The position numbers were made by a program, and so were the translations under genes. Under the pieces are notes generated by a model, which was given only the letters and a program-made list of their open reading frames with translations, ran no database searches and had not been told where the DNA came from. 64,000 bases of DNA from Roseibium sp. TrichSKD4 (GTDB lineage Bacteria > Pseudomonadota > Alphaproteobacteria > Rhizobiales > Stappiaceae). The stretch spans positions 592,400 to 656,399 of the forward strand of contig NZ_GL476320.1 in the NCBI RefSeq assembly GCF_000148725.1, read 5' to 3'. Position 1 is the first letter of the stretch. The number at the start of each line of letters is the position of its first letter. Positions 26,907 through 34,878 of this stretch are shown piece by piece.

Positions 26907-27791
26907 TCAAGCTCTCAGGGATGATGTGTCAGTGCTGCGAAAGGACCAACTCCGACGGTTGGCGAGCCATTCGCCGGTTTTTTGGATGCCGCCAAACGGA
27001 TAAACATGCAGCTGCTGCAACTGAGTATCTGGGCGGGCTTCAACGCGGGTCTCTAATGGGCCGACCATGGTTTCCGGGTCGTATCCGGCTAGCATGGACA
27101 CCACGGATCCGCCGCGTTTCTTCAAGAAGTTCAAAGAATTCTCAACACCGGCAAAGGCGGCGTATTTAATCAAGGTGGTCATTTTCGCCGGACCGGCAAT
27201 GCCGATATGGACGGGGAACTGGTTGCCCCAGCCAGCGATCTCGTCCAGCCACTGGCTGACTTTGTGCGGGTCAAAGCCGAATTGCGTTGCCAGAATGAAC
27301 TGTGCATCGCTCTCAGCGGCCAGTTCATGTTTGCGCATCAAGAAGGACTTGATGACATCGGGCTTGATTTCGGGCGCACCTTCCGGGTGACCGGCAACCG
27401 CAATCGTTTTGATGCCCAGTTTGTCGAAGAGACCGGTTTCCAAAAGAGCGACAGATGAGGTGAGTGGGCCGGCCTTGTCGGCTTCACCAGCAATTGCCAG
27501 CACGTCAGTTACGCCGGCTTCCTGGGTCAGGCGCGTGATCCGTGTTTCAAAAGCATCTACGCTCTGATACCGGCGTGCGGCCATATGCGGGACTGGCGTG
27601 TAGCCACGGTCGCTCAGAGTTTTTGCGGCAGAGACGATCATGTCTTCTGAGGCATTGCCCAAGTCTGTGACATAGACCCGTGTGCCTTTTGGAATGAACT
27701 CCAGCAATTCAGATTTTTCAACCACTTGCTTGGGCGACATTTCTGTCGAAGCGGCAAGGCGGCCTTCCGGCGTCAGGCGGTGATCAGACAT
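26907..27791 (-). CDS. Methylenetetrahydrofolate reductase-like protein
   Basis: The 294-residue protein has the MetF-type barrel (IPKGTRVYVTDLGNASEDM, YTPVPHMAARR, VLAIAGEADKAGP, ATQFGFDPHKVSQWL, VHIGIAGPAKM). It is divergent from housekeeping MetF. In this operon it would run in the oxidative direction, converting methyl-THF to methylene-THF so that the carbon can be oxidised further by FolD and Fhs. It starts eight bases inside the end of the upstream 'virulence factor' gene, with AAGGAG in front of the ATG, so translation is probably coupled. Confidence 0.82.
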   Translation of the reverse strand: MSDHRLTPEGRLAASTEMSPKQVVEKSELLEFIPKGTRVYVTDLGNASEDMIVSAAKTLSDRGYTPVPHMAARRYQSVDAFETRITRLTQEAGVTDVLAIAGEADKAGPLTSSVALLETGLFDKLGIKTIAVAGHPEGAPEIKPDVIKSFLMRKHELAAESDAQFILATQFGFDPHKVSQWLDEIAGWGNQFPVHIGIAGPAKMTTLIKYAAFAGVENSLNFLKKRGGSVVSMLAGYDPETMVGPLETRVEARPDTQLQQLHVYPFGGIQKTGEWLANRRSWSFRSTDTSSLRA

Positions 27792-28086
27792 GCTCCTTGC
27801 CTCCCTGGTCGAGCAATAATTTCAGGCGGTTTTTTGGGTAGGCCGCAATCAGGTCCTGGAGGGCTGTATCAGCCTCTTGCTCCAGTTCGTCTGAGACATC
27901 AACAGGATCAGCGCGGCGCCATTCAGCCATATAGGCCTCGCTGTCCTTGGCTCCTACGCGCATGGCGCAGGCATCAATTGCTTCCATGAAAACGGGCGGC
28001 ATTTCACGGCGCGCACTTTTACGACCCTTTTTGACAAGGATCTGTGCCGGGATATCCCTCCAGAAAACAATGATTTTTTGAGCCAT
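27784..28086 (-). CDS. 'Virulence factor' family small protein of the methylamine-type cluster
   Basis: This 100-residue protein (IIVFWRDIPAQILVKKGRKS, later DELEQEADTALQDLI) matches a small conserved family annotated only as virulence factor and often found with MttB-type genes. The name says nothing about its role. A basic patch (KKGRKSARR) is followed by an acidic second half. It overlaps the MetF-like gene by eight bases and is preceded by GAGGAAGGGA. From the company it keeps I infer an accessory role in one-carbon or corrinoid chemistry. Confidence 0.75.
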   Translation of the reverse strand: MAQKIIVFWRDIPAQILVKKGRKSARREMPPVFMEAIDACAMRVGAKDSEAYMAEWRRADPVDVSDELEQEADTALQDLIAAYPKNRLKLLLDQGGKEHV

Positions 28087-28194
28087 AACAATGTCCCTTC
28101 CTCAGCCAGATCATTGCCGGAACGCCCCAACGTCAGGCGGTTTGAATGCGGCACGCGCAAATTCAAAAACGACCTGTCCCCAATCGCCTTGATT

Positions 28195-28863
28195 TCACGG
28201 CAATTCTTCCCCGTGTCGAGGGTCGGTTTCCCGCAGAAAGTCGCCAAGCATTCCGTATCCGGTCACGTGCATTTGAAAGGGGAGTTCAAGGCGCTCTGCA
28301 GCAGCTCTTGCGGCGTTTTCCAGCTTGGGGTCGTTCGTCTGCGCGAGGTAAAGAATCCGGGTGTAATGCGCGAAGTAGAGATCTTTGAGTTCCGGTTTCC
28401 AATCCAGTCCCAGTGGATCAACAACCATTGTCTGGAAATGACGGGCCAGAAAATCTGTGAGGTAAAAGGTGCCAAGCTGGTCGTCTTCCAGCTGATCAAA
28501 CGCCTCCAGCCCACTAAAGAAGGCGTAGCAATGGGCGCCTTCAATGCGCCGCGCGCCTGTTTCTTCCAGAACCTTGTCGAGAAGGCCGCCAGTGCCGCAA
28601 TCGCCGTAACCAATCAGGATATCGTCATAGACGGCCCTGTTTGCCAGGATCGCGCGGTGAACTTCGCCCGGGATTTTGTCTGGGGTGTTGTGCAGCTGCG
28701 CAGGCAGGCAGGTGAGATCAATGTGATTGAGCCGGTTGATTTCCTTGATAGCGAGGATTTCCCGGGCCAACGCACCGCAGGCAATAACAAGAACCCGGCC
28801 AATTTTCTTGGCCGGGCCTAATTCTTCTTCAGGAAGCGGGAAGAGGGGAATATCCTCTGCCAT
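28195..28863 (-). CDS. DUF1638 protein
   Basis: The 222-residue protein has the DUF1638 hallmarks: VLVIACGALAREILAIKE at the start, CLPAQLHNTPDKIP, ILIGYGDCGTGG with a conserved cysteine, and HCYAFFSGLEAF. The family is uncharacterised. It occurs next to corrinoid methyltransferase genes, and the conserved Cys/His residues make metal or corrinoid handling plausible, but that is inference. The gene follows the corrinoid protein gene by 16 bases, so the two are clearly in one operon. Confidence 0.8.
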   Translation of the reverse strand: MAEDIPLFPLPEEELGPAKKIGRVLVIACGALAREILAIKEINRLNHIDLTCLPAQLHNTPDKIPGEVHRAILANRAVYDDILIGYGDCGTGGLLDKVLEETGARRIEGAHCYAFFSGLEAFDQLEDDQLGTFYLTDFLARHFQTMVVDPLGLDWKPELKDLYFAHYTRILYLAQTNDPKLENAARAAAERLELPFQMHVTGYGMLGDFLRETDPRHGEELP

Positions 28864-28879
28864 ACCGCTTCACGTCTGA

Positions 28880-29584
28880 TCAGGCCTTGCCGGCCAGTTG
28901 GTTGTGACGACGCGCGATGAGGTCTTTTGCCATTTCAACAGCAACTGCTGCATCGCGGCAATAACCGTCAGCTCCAACAGCTTCCCCAAATTCTTCGTTG
29001 AGCGGAGCGCCGCCAACCAGAACGATGTAGTTGTCGCGAATGCCTTTTTCTTCCATCGCGTCGATGACAACCTTCATATAGGGCATGGTGGTTGTCAGCA
29101 GAGCAGACATGCCAAGGATGTCAGGCTGGTGCTCTTCAAGCGCTTCCAGATAGTTCTCGACCGGGTTGTTAATGCCAATGTCGATCACTTCGAACCCGGC
29201 ACCTTCCATCATCATGGACACAAGGTTCTTGCCGATGTCGTGAATGTCGCCCTTAACCGTGCCGATGACCATCTTGCCGACTTTGGGTGCGCCGGTTTCC
29301 GCCAGAAGCGGGCGCAGAATGGTCATTCCGGCCTTCATGGCGTTGGCAGACAGGAGCACTTCCGGCACGAAGAGGATACCATCGCGGAAGTCGACGCCAA
29401 CGATCCGCATGCCTTCAACAAGTGCCTTGGTCAGAATGTCGTAAGGAGCCCAGCCGCGCTCAAGCAGAATGTTGACTGCTTCGGTGATTTCTTCCTGAAG
29501 CCCGTCATAAAGGTCATCATGCATCTGCTCGACAAGTTCATCGTCGGAGAGGGCGTTCAGGTCAATATCGTCTTCTTCTGACAT
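28880..29584 (-). CDS. Corrinoid (B12-binding) methyl-carrier protein, MtbC/MttC-like
   Basis: The 234-residue protein has a helical cap domain (about residues 30-95) and a B12-binding Rossmann domain with the base-off motif GDIHDIGKN, in which His115 is the lower cobalt ligand. SALLTTTMPYM and VLVGGAPLN complete the family pattern. It shuttles the methyl group from the MttB-type enzyme to THF. The first 32 residues hold 14 Asp/Glu and no Lys or Arg (MSEEDDIDLNALSDDELVEQ and onwards), which is unusual for the family. GGAG precedes the ATG at 29584. It is the first gene of the six-gene minus-strand operon. Confidence 0.92.
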   Translation of the reverse strand: MSEEDDIDLNALSDDELVEQMHDDLYDGLQEEITEAVNILLERGWAPYDILTKALVEGMRIVGVDFRDGILFVPEVLLSANAMKAGMTILRPLLAETGAPKVGKMVIGTVKGDIHDIGKNLVSMMMEGAGFEVIDIGINNPVENYLEALEEHQPDILGMSALLTTTMPYMKVVIDAMEEKGIRDNYIVLVGGAPLNEEFGEAVGADGYCRDAAVAVEMAKDLIARRHNQLAGKA

Positions 29585-29885
29585 ATGTCGCTCCAAGTGC
29601 ACCAAGTCGTGCAAACCAGAAATCCAAGTAAAACCTTATGTCTGAGAAGAGTTTGTCGGATATCTTCATTCCGACATGTCTAGTCGTTTTCACGACCCTG
29701 ACGGAAAGGCGGGCTCGAAAAACAGTTTTTGGGTTTGCTTGCGTTGGGTCGTTTCAGCTGCATCTTGGGCGGAGACGAAAATGCTTCTTCCTAAGTTCTT
29801 AAATTGATTCAGGGACGTTTTGTAACTGATTGTAATCGCGTTTGATTACTCGATTGAGAGAAGATCGGCTGTGCTTGGTCTACTA
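29585..29885 (-). promoter_or_regulatory. Upstream region of the corrinoid operon
   Basis: About 300 bases between the corrinoid protein gene and the IS5-type element hold no gene. The operon promoter must lie here unless transcription enters from elsewhere. I see no convincing operator or riboswitch; in particular no cobalamin riboswitch box is recognisable. Confidence 0.3.
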
Positions 29886-30692
29886 GGGTTCAGACACATT
29901 CATTACCAGAATGCAACGAGTGTTGCGATGGCTACAGCGGACAGGAAGTTTCTGGCGAGTTTGTCGTAGCGGGTTGCGACCCGGCGGAAATCCTTCAGGC
30001 GGCAGAAGGCGTTTTCGATGAGATGGCGGTTCTTGTAGCGTTCGGTATCATAGCGGATGGCGCGTTTACGGTTTGAGCGGCCGGGAATGACCGGGACGAT
30101 TGCGCGCTGGCGCAGATGTCTGCGCAAGCTGTTGGCATCGTATCCCTTGTCAGCGAGCAGGTACCTTGCTCCCTTCAAGCCTGCCAGCAGATGAGGCGCA
30201 ACCGGAGTGTCTGCGGCATTGCCGCCAGTCAGCAGGAACGCAAAAGGACGGCCGATCACGTCGGTAAGAGCATGGATTTTTGTGGTTTGCCCACCCCGCG
30301 ACGGCCCGACCGCCTGATTTTTCGCCCCCCTTTACCGCCGTGGGCCGAGCGATGCGCCTTGACGTAGGTACTGTCGATGGAGGTGCTTTTGGTCACCGCG
30401 CCCGACGTTGCCAGCGTCTCGACCAGATCGGTCCAGAACCGTTTGCGAGACCAGCGGTTGAAGCGGTTGTAGATCGTCGTCGAAGGCCCATAGGCTGACG
30501 GGCAATCGCATCAGCGGCATCCCACTTTGAGAACATGGATGATGCCTGAAATCACCCTGCGGTCATCGACCCTGCGAGCGCCCCCTATGTTCCTCGGCAG
30601 AAGTGGCTCGATCGTTGCCCATTGCTCATCCGACAGCCAAAACAGATGTCCCATACAAGCCTCCAAATCACATATTTTGGAACCTTGAATCT
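29886..30692. mobile_element. Degenerate IS5-family (IS427-type) element
   Basis: The stretch encloses two out-of-frame halves of an IS5-family transposase on the minus strand. The ends are approximate: AGGGTTCA near 29885 and AGATTCA on the other strand near 30692 are the best candidate terminal repeats, sharing only a few bases. A length near 0.8 kb fits the group. The element separates the corrinoid operon from fhs. Confidence 0.65.
29903..30654 (-). pseudogene. IS5-family transposase, interrupted
   Basis: The first part (MGHLFWLSDEQWATIEPLLP) starts at 30654 and reaches a TGA at 30511-30513, inside the motif where tryptophan is expected (VGCR, stop, CDCPSAYGP). The same frame then continues through IDSTYVKAHRSAHGGKGG. 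The C-terminal half lies in another frame (QAVGPSRGGQTTKIHALTD, then HLIENAFCRLKDFRRVATRY). Members of this IS group normally use a programmed frameshift at about this point, so the shift itself is expected, but the opal codon is an extra defect. The copy is probably inactive. Confidence 0.8.
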
Positions 30693-30738
30693 GATTTGCT
30701 ACATCAAATCAATGATTTCAATGGGAATTGCCCCCAAG

Positions 30739-31029
30739 TCATTGTTTCGGAGGTATATTATCTACATATCGCTTATTGTTTTGAATATTTTGGACGCGCG
30801 CTTCCGAATTTGTCCGCTCTTTGTGATCAATCAAGTACATATTCTGCGCTTCTTTATTATCCACGATCTCTTTTACTTCCTGTTTAGATATGACTTCTGG
30901 GCGGCTTAACCCTAGTTCTCGAGTCAAATCTTGCAACAGATTTCCAAAAATCTCAGCTGTATTAGGCACACTTGATTTTTTGCGTTCGCTCTCGAAAACG
31001 TCGTGTGCACTATTGGGCCCAATAAGCAT
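30739..31029 (-). CDS. Small hypothetical protein in an AT-rich patch
   Basis: The ATG at 31029 is preceded by an excellent ribosome binding site (AGGAGGGG), which argues that this 96-residue frame is expressed. The product is charged and hydrophilic, with no signal peptide or membrane helix (for example IFGNLLQDLTRELGLSRPEV and SKQEVKEIVDNKEAQN). Base composition is clearly more AT-rich than the neighbours, and an IS copy is adjacent, so horizontal origin is likely. I do not recognise a family. Confidence 0.5.
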   Translation of the reverse strand: MLIGPNSAHDVFESERKKSSVPNTAEIFGNLLQDLTRELGLSRPEVISKQEVKEIVDNKEAQNMYLIDHKERTNSEARVQNIQNNKRYVDNIPPKQ

Positions 31030-31240
31030 ACTTCGCCCCTCCTACAAATCATTCCAACCAATCAAACGATTTGCCTTATATTTAACAGTATGTGAATCAG
31101 TGTTATCTACTTAGCAACTCTCAGTGCACTCGGCCCTTGGGAAACCCATTGCAGTTATTGGTTTGGCCCATTAAATAGAATTACTAACTGAAAACAACGA
31201 CTTCAATGGGTTTTGACCCTAGCGAACGTAGCAGAATAAA

Positions 31241-31266
31241 AAAGGCGGGCTCGATGGCCCGCCTTT
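31241..31266 (-). terminator. Terminator behind fhs
   Basis: AAAGGCGGGC (31241-31250) pairs perfectly with GCCCGCCTTT (31257-31266) around a six-base loop. On the minus strand it is followed by a T run. It lies 27 bases after the fhs stop codon. Confidence 0.9.
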
Positions 31267-31293
31267 GTCGTCAAGGTGATGTAATCCGCAGCC

Positions 31294-32964
31294 CTAGAAC
31301 AGACCTTCGATCTGACCATTGTCATCCAGCTTGATGTGGTTGGCGGATGGAACGCGTGGCAAGCCCGGCATGGTCATGATCTCACCACAAATCGCGACAA
31401 TGAAACCTGCGCCTGCGGACAGGCGGACTTCACGAACGGGGACGCCATGGCCAGTTGGTGCTCCGCGCATGGCCGGGTCCGTTGTGAAGGAATACTGAGT
31501 TTTGGCCATGCAGACCGGCAGATTGCCGTAGCCATCGGCTTCCCAGCGCTTCAACTGATCGCGCACGCTCTTATCGGCAAGGACTTCGTCGGCCCGATAG
31601 ATGCGTTTGGCGATGGTTTCGATCTTCTCGAAGAGGGACAGGTTGTCGTCGTAAAGTGGTGCAAATTGTGCTGCGCTGCTTTCTGCAAGAGCAACGACCT
31701 TCTCAGCCAGTTCTGCCGTGCCTTCTGACCCTTTTGCCCAGTGTGAGGCGAGAACAGCTTCGACACCCAGTTCAGCGCAGTAGTCCTTAACCGCCTGTAC
31801 TTCTGCGTCGGTATCTGCTGTGAAGTGGTTGATGGCGACAACTGCAGGAACGCCGAATTGTTTTACGTTCTCGATATGGCGGCCAAGGTTGGCACAGCCC
31901 TGCTTGACGGCATCGACGTTTTCTTGACCGAGATCGTCTTTGGCAACACCGCCATTCATCTTCAGGGCGCGAACAGTTGCCACGATCACAACGGCATCCG
32001 GGGAGAGGCCGGCCTTGCGACACTTGATGTTGAAGAATTTCTCTGCGCCAAGGTCAGCGCCAAACCCTGCTTCTGTCACAACATAGTCAGCCAGTTTGAG
32101 AGCGGACTGCGTGGCCATGACGGAGTTACAGCCGTGGGCGATGTTTGCGAATGGTCCGCCGTGAATGAAGGCCGGGTTGTTTTCCAGCGTCTGAACCAGG
32201 TTCGGCTGGATTGCCTCTTTCAGGAGAACGGTCATGGCGCCATCGGCGTCAAGGTCGCGTGCATAAACCGGAGTGCGGTCACGGCGATAGGCGACGATGA
32301 TGTCGCCCAAGCGGCGCTGAAGGTCGTCCAGATCCGTTGCAAGGCAAAGGATGGCCATGATTTCAGAGGCAACGGTGATGTCGAAACCGCCTTCGCGCGG
32401 AAAGCCGTTGGCGACACCGCCAAGGGAACAAACGATTGACCGCAGCGCGCGGTCATTCATGTCGAGAACTCGGCGCCAAGCAACGCGGCGCTGGTCGATG
32501 CCCAGCTCGTTGCCCCAGTATATGTGGTTTTCGATCAGGGCGGATAGAAGGTTGTGCGCGGAGGTGATGGCGTGGAAGTCACCGGTAAAGTGCAGGTTGA
32601 TGTCTTCCATCGGCACGACTTGCGCTTTGCCGCCGCCGGCCGCGCCGCCCTTCATGCCGAAGCAGGGGCCAAGAGAAGGTTCGCGCAGGCAGATCATTGC
32701 GTTCTTGCCGATGCGGTTCAGGCCATCGCCCAGACCTACAGTTGTCGTGGTCTTGCCTTCACCGGCGGGTGTCGGGTTGATCGCCGTCACAAGGATCAGC
32801 TTGCCGTTTTCCTTTGAAGACAGGGACTTCAGGAAGTCGCCGGAAACCTTGGCCTTTGTCTTGCCGTAAGGGATCAGGGCGTCGTCCGGAATGCTCAGCT
32901 TTTCTGCAATCTCCTGGATTGGCTTCATGTTCGCTGCGCGGGCAATTTCGATATCACTCGCCAT
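31294..32964 (-). CDS. fhs: Formate-tetrahydrofolate ligase
   Basis: Fhs links formate, ATP and THF to 10-formyl-THF, or runs in reverse to release formate with ATP formation. The 556-residue protein has the P-loop-like segment [38 protein letters not shown], and the conserved [14 protein letters not shown] and [13 protein letters not shown]. The ATG at 32964 is preceded by GAGGAA; an upstream in-frame start would add 25 residues without family similarity. Close to the corrinoid cluster and folD, it provides the last step of methyl-group oxidation to formate. Confidence 0.96.
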   Translation of the reverse strand: MASDIEIARAANMKPIQEIAEKLSIPDDALIPYGKTKAKVSGDFLKSLSSKENGKLILVTAINPTPAGEGKTTTTVGLGDGLNRIGKNAMICLREPSLGPCFGMKGGAAGGGKAQVVPMEDINLHFTGDFHAITSAHNLLSALIENHIYWGNELGIDQRRVAWRRVLDMNDRALRSIVCSLGGVANGFPREGGFDITVASEIMAILCLATDLDDLQRRLGDIIVAYRRDRTPVYARDLDADGAMTVLLKEAIQPNLVQTLENNPAFIHGGPFANIAHGCNSVMATQSALKLADYVVTEAGFGADLGAEKFFNIKCRKAGLSPDAVVIVATVRALKMNGGVAKDDLGQENVDAVKQGCANLGRHIENVKQFGVPAVVAINHFTADTDAEVQAVKDYCAELGVEAVLASHWAKGSEGTAELAEKVVALAESSAAQFAPLYDDNLSLFEKIETIAKRIYRADEVLADKSVRDQLKRWEADGYGNLPVCMAKTQYSFTTDPAMRGAPTGHGVPVREVRLSAGAGFIVAICGEIMTMPGLPRVPSANHIKLDDNGQIEGLF

Positions 32965-33326
32965 GGGTCGTTCCTCGTTTGGTTTGGCCCTGATAGACCG
33001 AGAAAATTTCCTCGAAGCTAGGATTGAAGCTTGCGCCAAATCGTCTTGAAACCGACGCCCGCAGGGCGGGATGCGACGAGGTGTCTCGGAGGGGAAATTA
33101 GTTTGTGGTTTTTGAGCCGGGGCAGATCTGGATGGTGAAATTTATTATGAGCTTGGGAATCAGAGGAGTTCAACCGTTCTGTTGGAAATTTCTTAGCGGA
33201 TTGAGATGTTTATCCGCCTTATCACTGCAGCCTGGTCCAGAAACAATAATGGGCCACATGCGTCACATATGGCCCCTCTGATTGAACTGTATATTTGGTG
33301 CTGAGAACTTGGCGGAATAGCCCGTG
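32965..33326. promoter_or_regulatory. Upstream region of fhs
   Basis: About 360 bases without a gene lie before the DUF2892 remnant. A short hairpin CGCCC-GCA-GGGCG sits at 33056-33068. The fhs promoter must be here. No known riboswitch is recognisable. Confidence 0.3.
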
Positions 33327-33533
33327 TCATTCAGTGGCTTGGCTGCGTCCAATCAGTCCGATTTTGGATAGAATGAAAACTCCCGGACAGGTGCCGGTAA
33401 AGGCGGCCTGGATCAGGTTGAGACCCATTAGGCCCGTCAGCCAGAGGAAATTGATATTGACCAAGGCGGCCAGGGCAGCCGAGGCCAAAACAATGACACC
33501 GACAAGAAGCAAAACCAAACGCTAATTTGACAT
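33327..33533 (-). pseudogene. DUF2892 membrane protein with amber codon at position 4
   Basis: The product is a small two-helix membrane protein of the DUF2892 type (LVLLLVGVIVLASAALAALV, then LTGLMGLNLIQAAFTGTCPG, with the typical FTGxCP motif). The natural ATG at 33533 has AGGA in front, but codon 4 is TAG (33522-33524). Translation could only resume at the TTG at 33518, which lacks its own ribosome binding site. Either a point mutation has silenced the gene or the TTG is used at low level. Family identity is good; functional state is open. Confidence 0.65.
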
Positions 33534-33674
33534 GGAATGTGTCCTATTTAAATTATTTCGATAGTTTGAACATATTTGAGTTTTGTGCAATTTGGTAGGA
33601 AGACCCCTGCGTCACGGCGTCCCTCTCGCGCAGATGTGATGGAACTTTTCCTATTGGGAATTTTAGCACTTGAA

Positions 33675-33695
33675 TTATACTCATAATGAGAATAA
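33675..33695. promoter_or_regulatory. Palindromic operator upstream of the NAD-salvage genes
   Basis: A 21-base palindrome with half-sites TTATACTCAT and ATGAGAATAA around a central A matches its reverse complement except at two mirrored positions and the centre. It lies 50 bases before the nadM start. NAD-responsive repressors such as NrtR or NadQ bind palindromes in front of such genes, but I cannot assign the regulator. Confidence 0.6.
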
Positions 33696-33745
33696 GTAAG
33701 GGTTGCTGAGGAGTTTAGCGCTACATTCTTTCGAGGGAGTCTCGG

Positions 33746-34810
33746 ATGTCCAGTTTTGATTATGGCGTCTTCATTGGGCGCTTTCAGCCGCTGCACAGTG
33801 GCCATGAGGCCGTTATCCGGTCGGCTCTTGAGCAAGTTTCCACGCTTATCGTACTTATCGGATCAGCCCGCACCGCGCGCGATCCACGTAACCCGTTCAC
33901 TCATGCAGAGCGGGTGGAGATGATTGAGCATGTGTTCAAGCACGAGGTTGCGACCGGGCGGCTCGTACTTCGGCCTGTATCAGACCACCTTTATTCTGAC
34001 CCGGCCTGGTGCGCCCAAGTTCAGCGCTGCGTCGATGAGACGATTTTGGACCTGCAAAATGGCGGCGGGATCGGACTGCATGGCTTGCGCGATGTCAGCA
34101 TCGCCCTGACCGGATACGGCAAGGATCGGTCCAGTTATTACCTGAAGCTGTTTCCCGAGTGGGACAACATTCAGCTGGACAGCCAGTATGGCACGTTTTC
34201 ATCGACAGATATTCGCAGGCAGTTCTTTCAGCGTATTCCTGTCGTTCCAAATACTGTTGTGCCCGATGAAGTGGCAGTTTGGCTCGATCGCTTCAAAATG
34301 TCTGAGACATTCCGAGGGCTGTTGGAAGAGGCTGAATATCTGGAAGCCTATCCGACGGAATGGGGCCGCGGACCGTTCGTGACAGCCGATGCCGTGGTGA
34401 TCCAGTCTGGGCACATTCTTCTGGTGGAGCGGGGACGCTTGCCGGGGAAGGGCCTTCTGGCAATTCCCGGCGGCTTTCTGGATCCGAAGGAAACGGTGCG
34501 CAACGCTGCCGTTCGCGAGCTTCGTGAAGAAACCCGCATTCGCGATGAGAAAGGGGAGATCCCGCCGGCAATGCTGGCTTCATTCATTGATGATCGAAAG
34601 ACCCGTGTCTTCGACCATCCCGAGCGGTCTTTGCGGGCGCGGATCATCACTCACGCCCACCTGTTTCGTCTGCCGGATCGCCGTCAGCTGTTTGAGGTAA
34701 CTGGCAGCGATGATGCGCGAGCGGCCAACTGGTACAGGCTCGGCGATCTGAGACCTGAGCTGTTTTTCGAGGATCACTGGTCGATCATCAATCTCATGGT
34801 TGATCTTTGA
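33746..34810 (+). CDS. nadM: Bifunctional NMN adenylyltransferase / Nudix hydrolase
   Basis: The 354-residue fusion joins an N-terminal NadM-type nucleotidyltransferase (FIGRFQPLHSGHE with the HxGH motif at 17-20, and SSTDIRR as the second nucleotide motif) to a C-terminal Nudix domain with the box GGFLDPKETVRNAAVRELRE-ET at about 242-264. It makes NAD from NMN and ATP; the Nudix part probably cleaves ADP-ribose. The partner gene nadV follows 68 bases downstream, forming the nicotinamide to NMN to NAD salvage route. Confidence 0.92.
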   Translation: MSSFDYGVFIGRFQPLHSGHEAVIRSALEQVSTLIVLIGSARTARDPRNPFTHAERVEMIEHVFKHEVATGRLVLRPVSDHLYSDPAWCAQVQRCVDETILDLQNGGGIGLHGLRDVSIALTGYGKDRSSYYLKLFPEWDNIQLDSQYGTFSSTDIRRQFFQRIPVVPNTVVPDEVAVWLDRFKMSETFRGLLEEAEYLEAYPTEWGRGPFVTADAVVIQSGHILLVERGRLPGKGLLAIPGGFLDPKETVRNAAVRELREETRIRDEKGEIPPAMLASFIDDRKTRVFDHPERSLRARIITHAHLFRLPDRRQLFEVTGSDDARAANWYRLGDLRPELFFEDHWSIINLMVDL

Positions 34811-34878
34811 TCGGCTTTCCGTTTTCTGGCTGCGAGGGAGCCTTGCAGCATATTCCAACCGTCGTGTGAGGAGTTCAT

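Noticed and set aside
33522-33524. The TAG in the DUF2892 gene as a pyrrolysine codon linked to the MttB cluster
   Set aside because: DUF2892 proteins have no need for pyrrolysine, the codon lies at the variable N-terminus, and there is no pyl machinery in the window.
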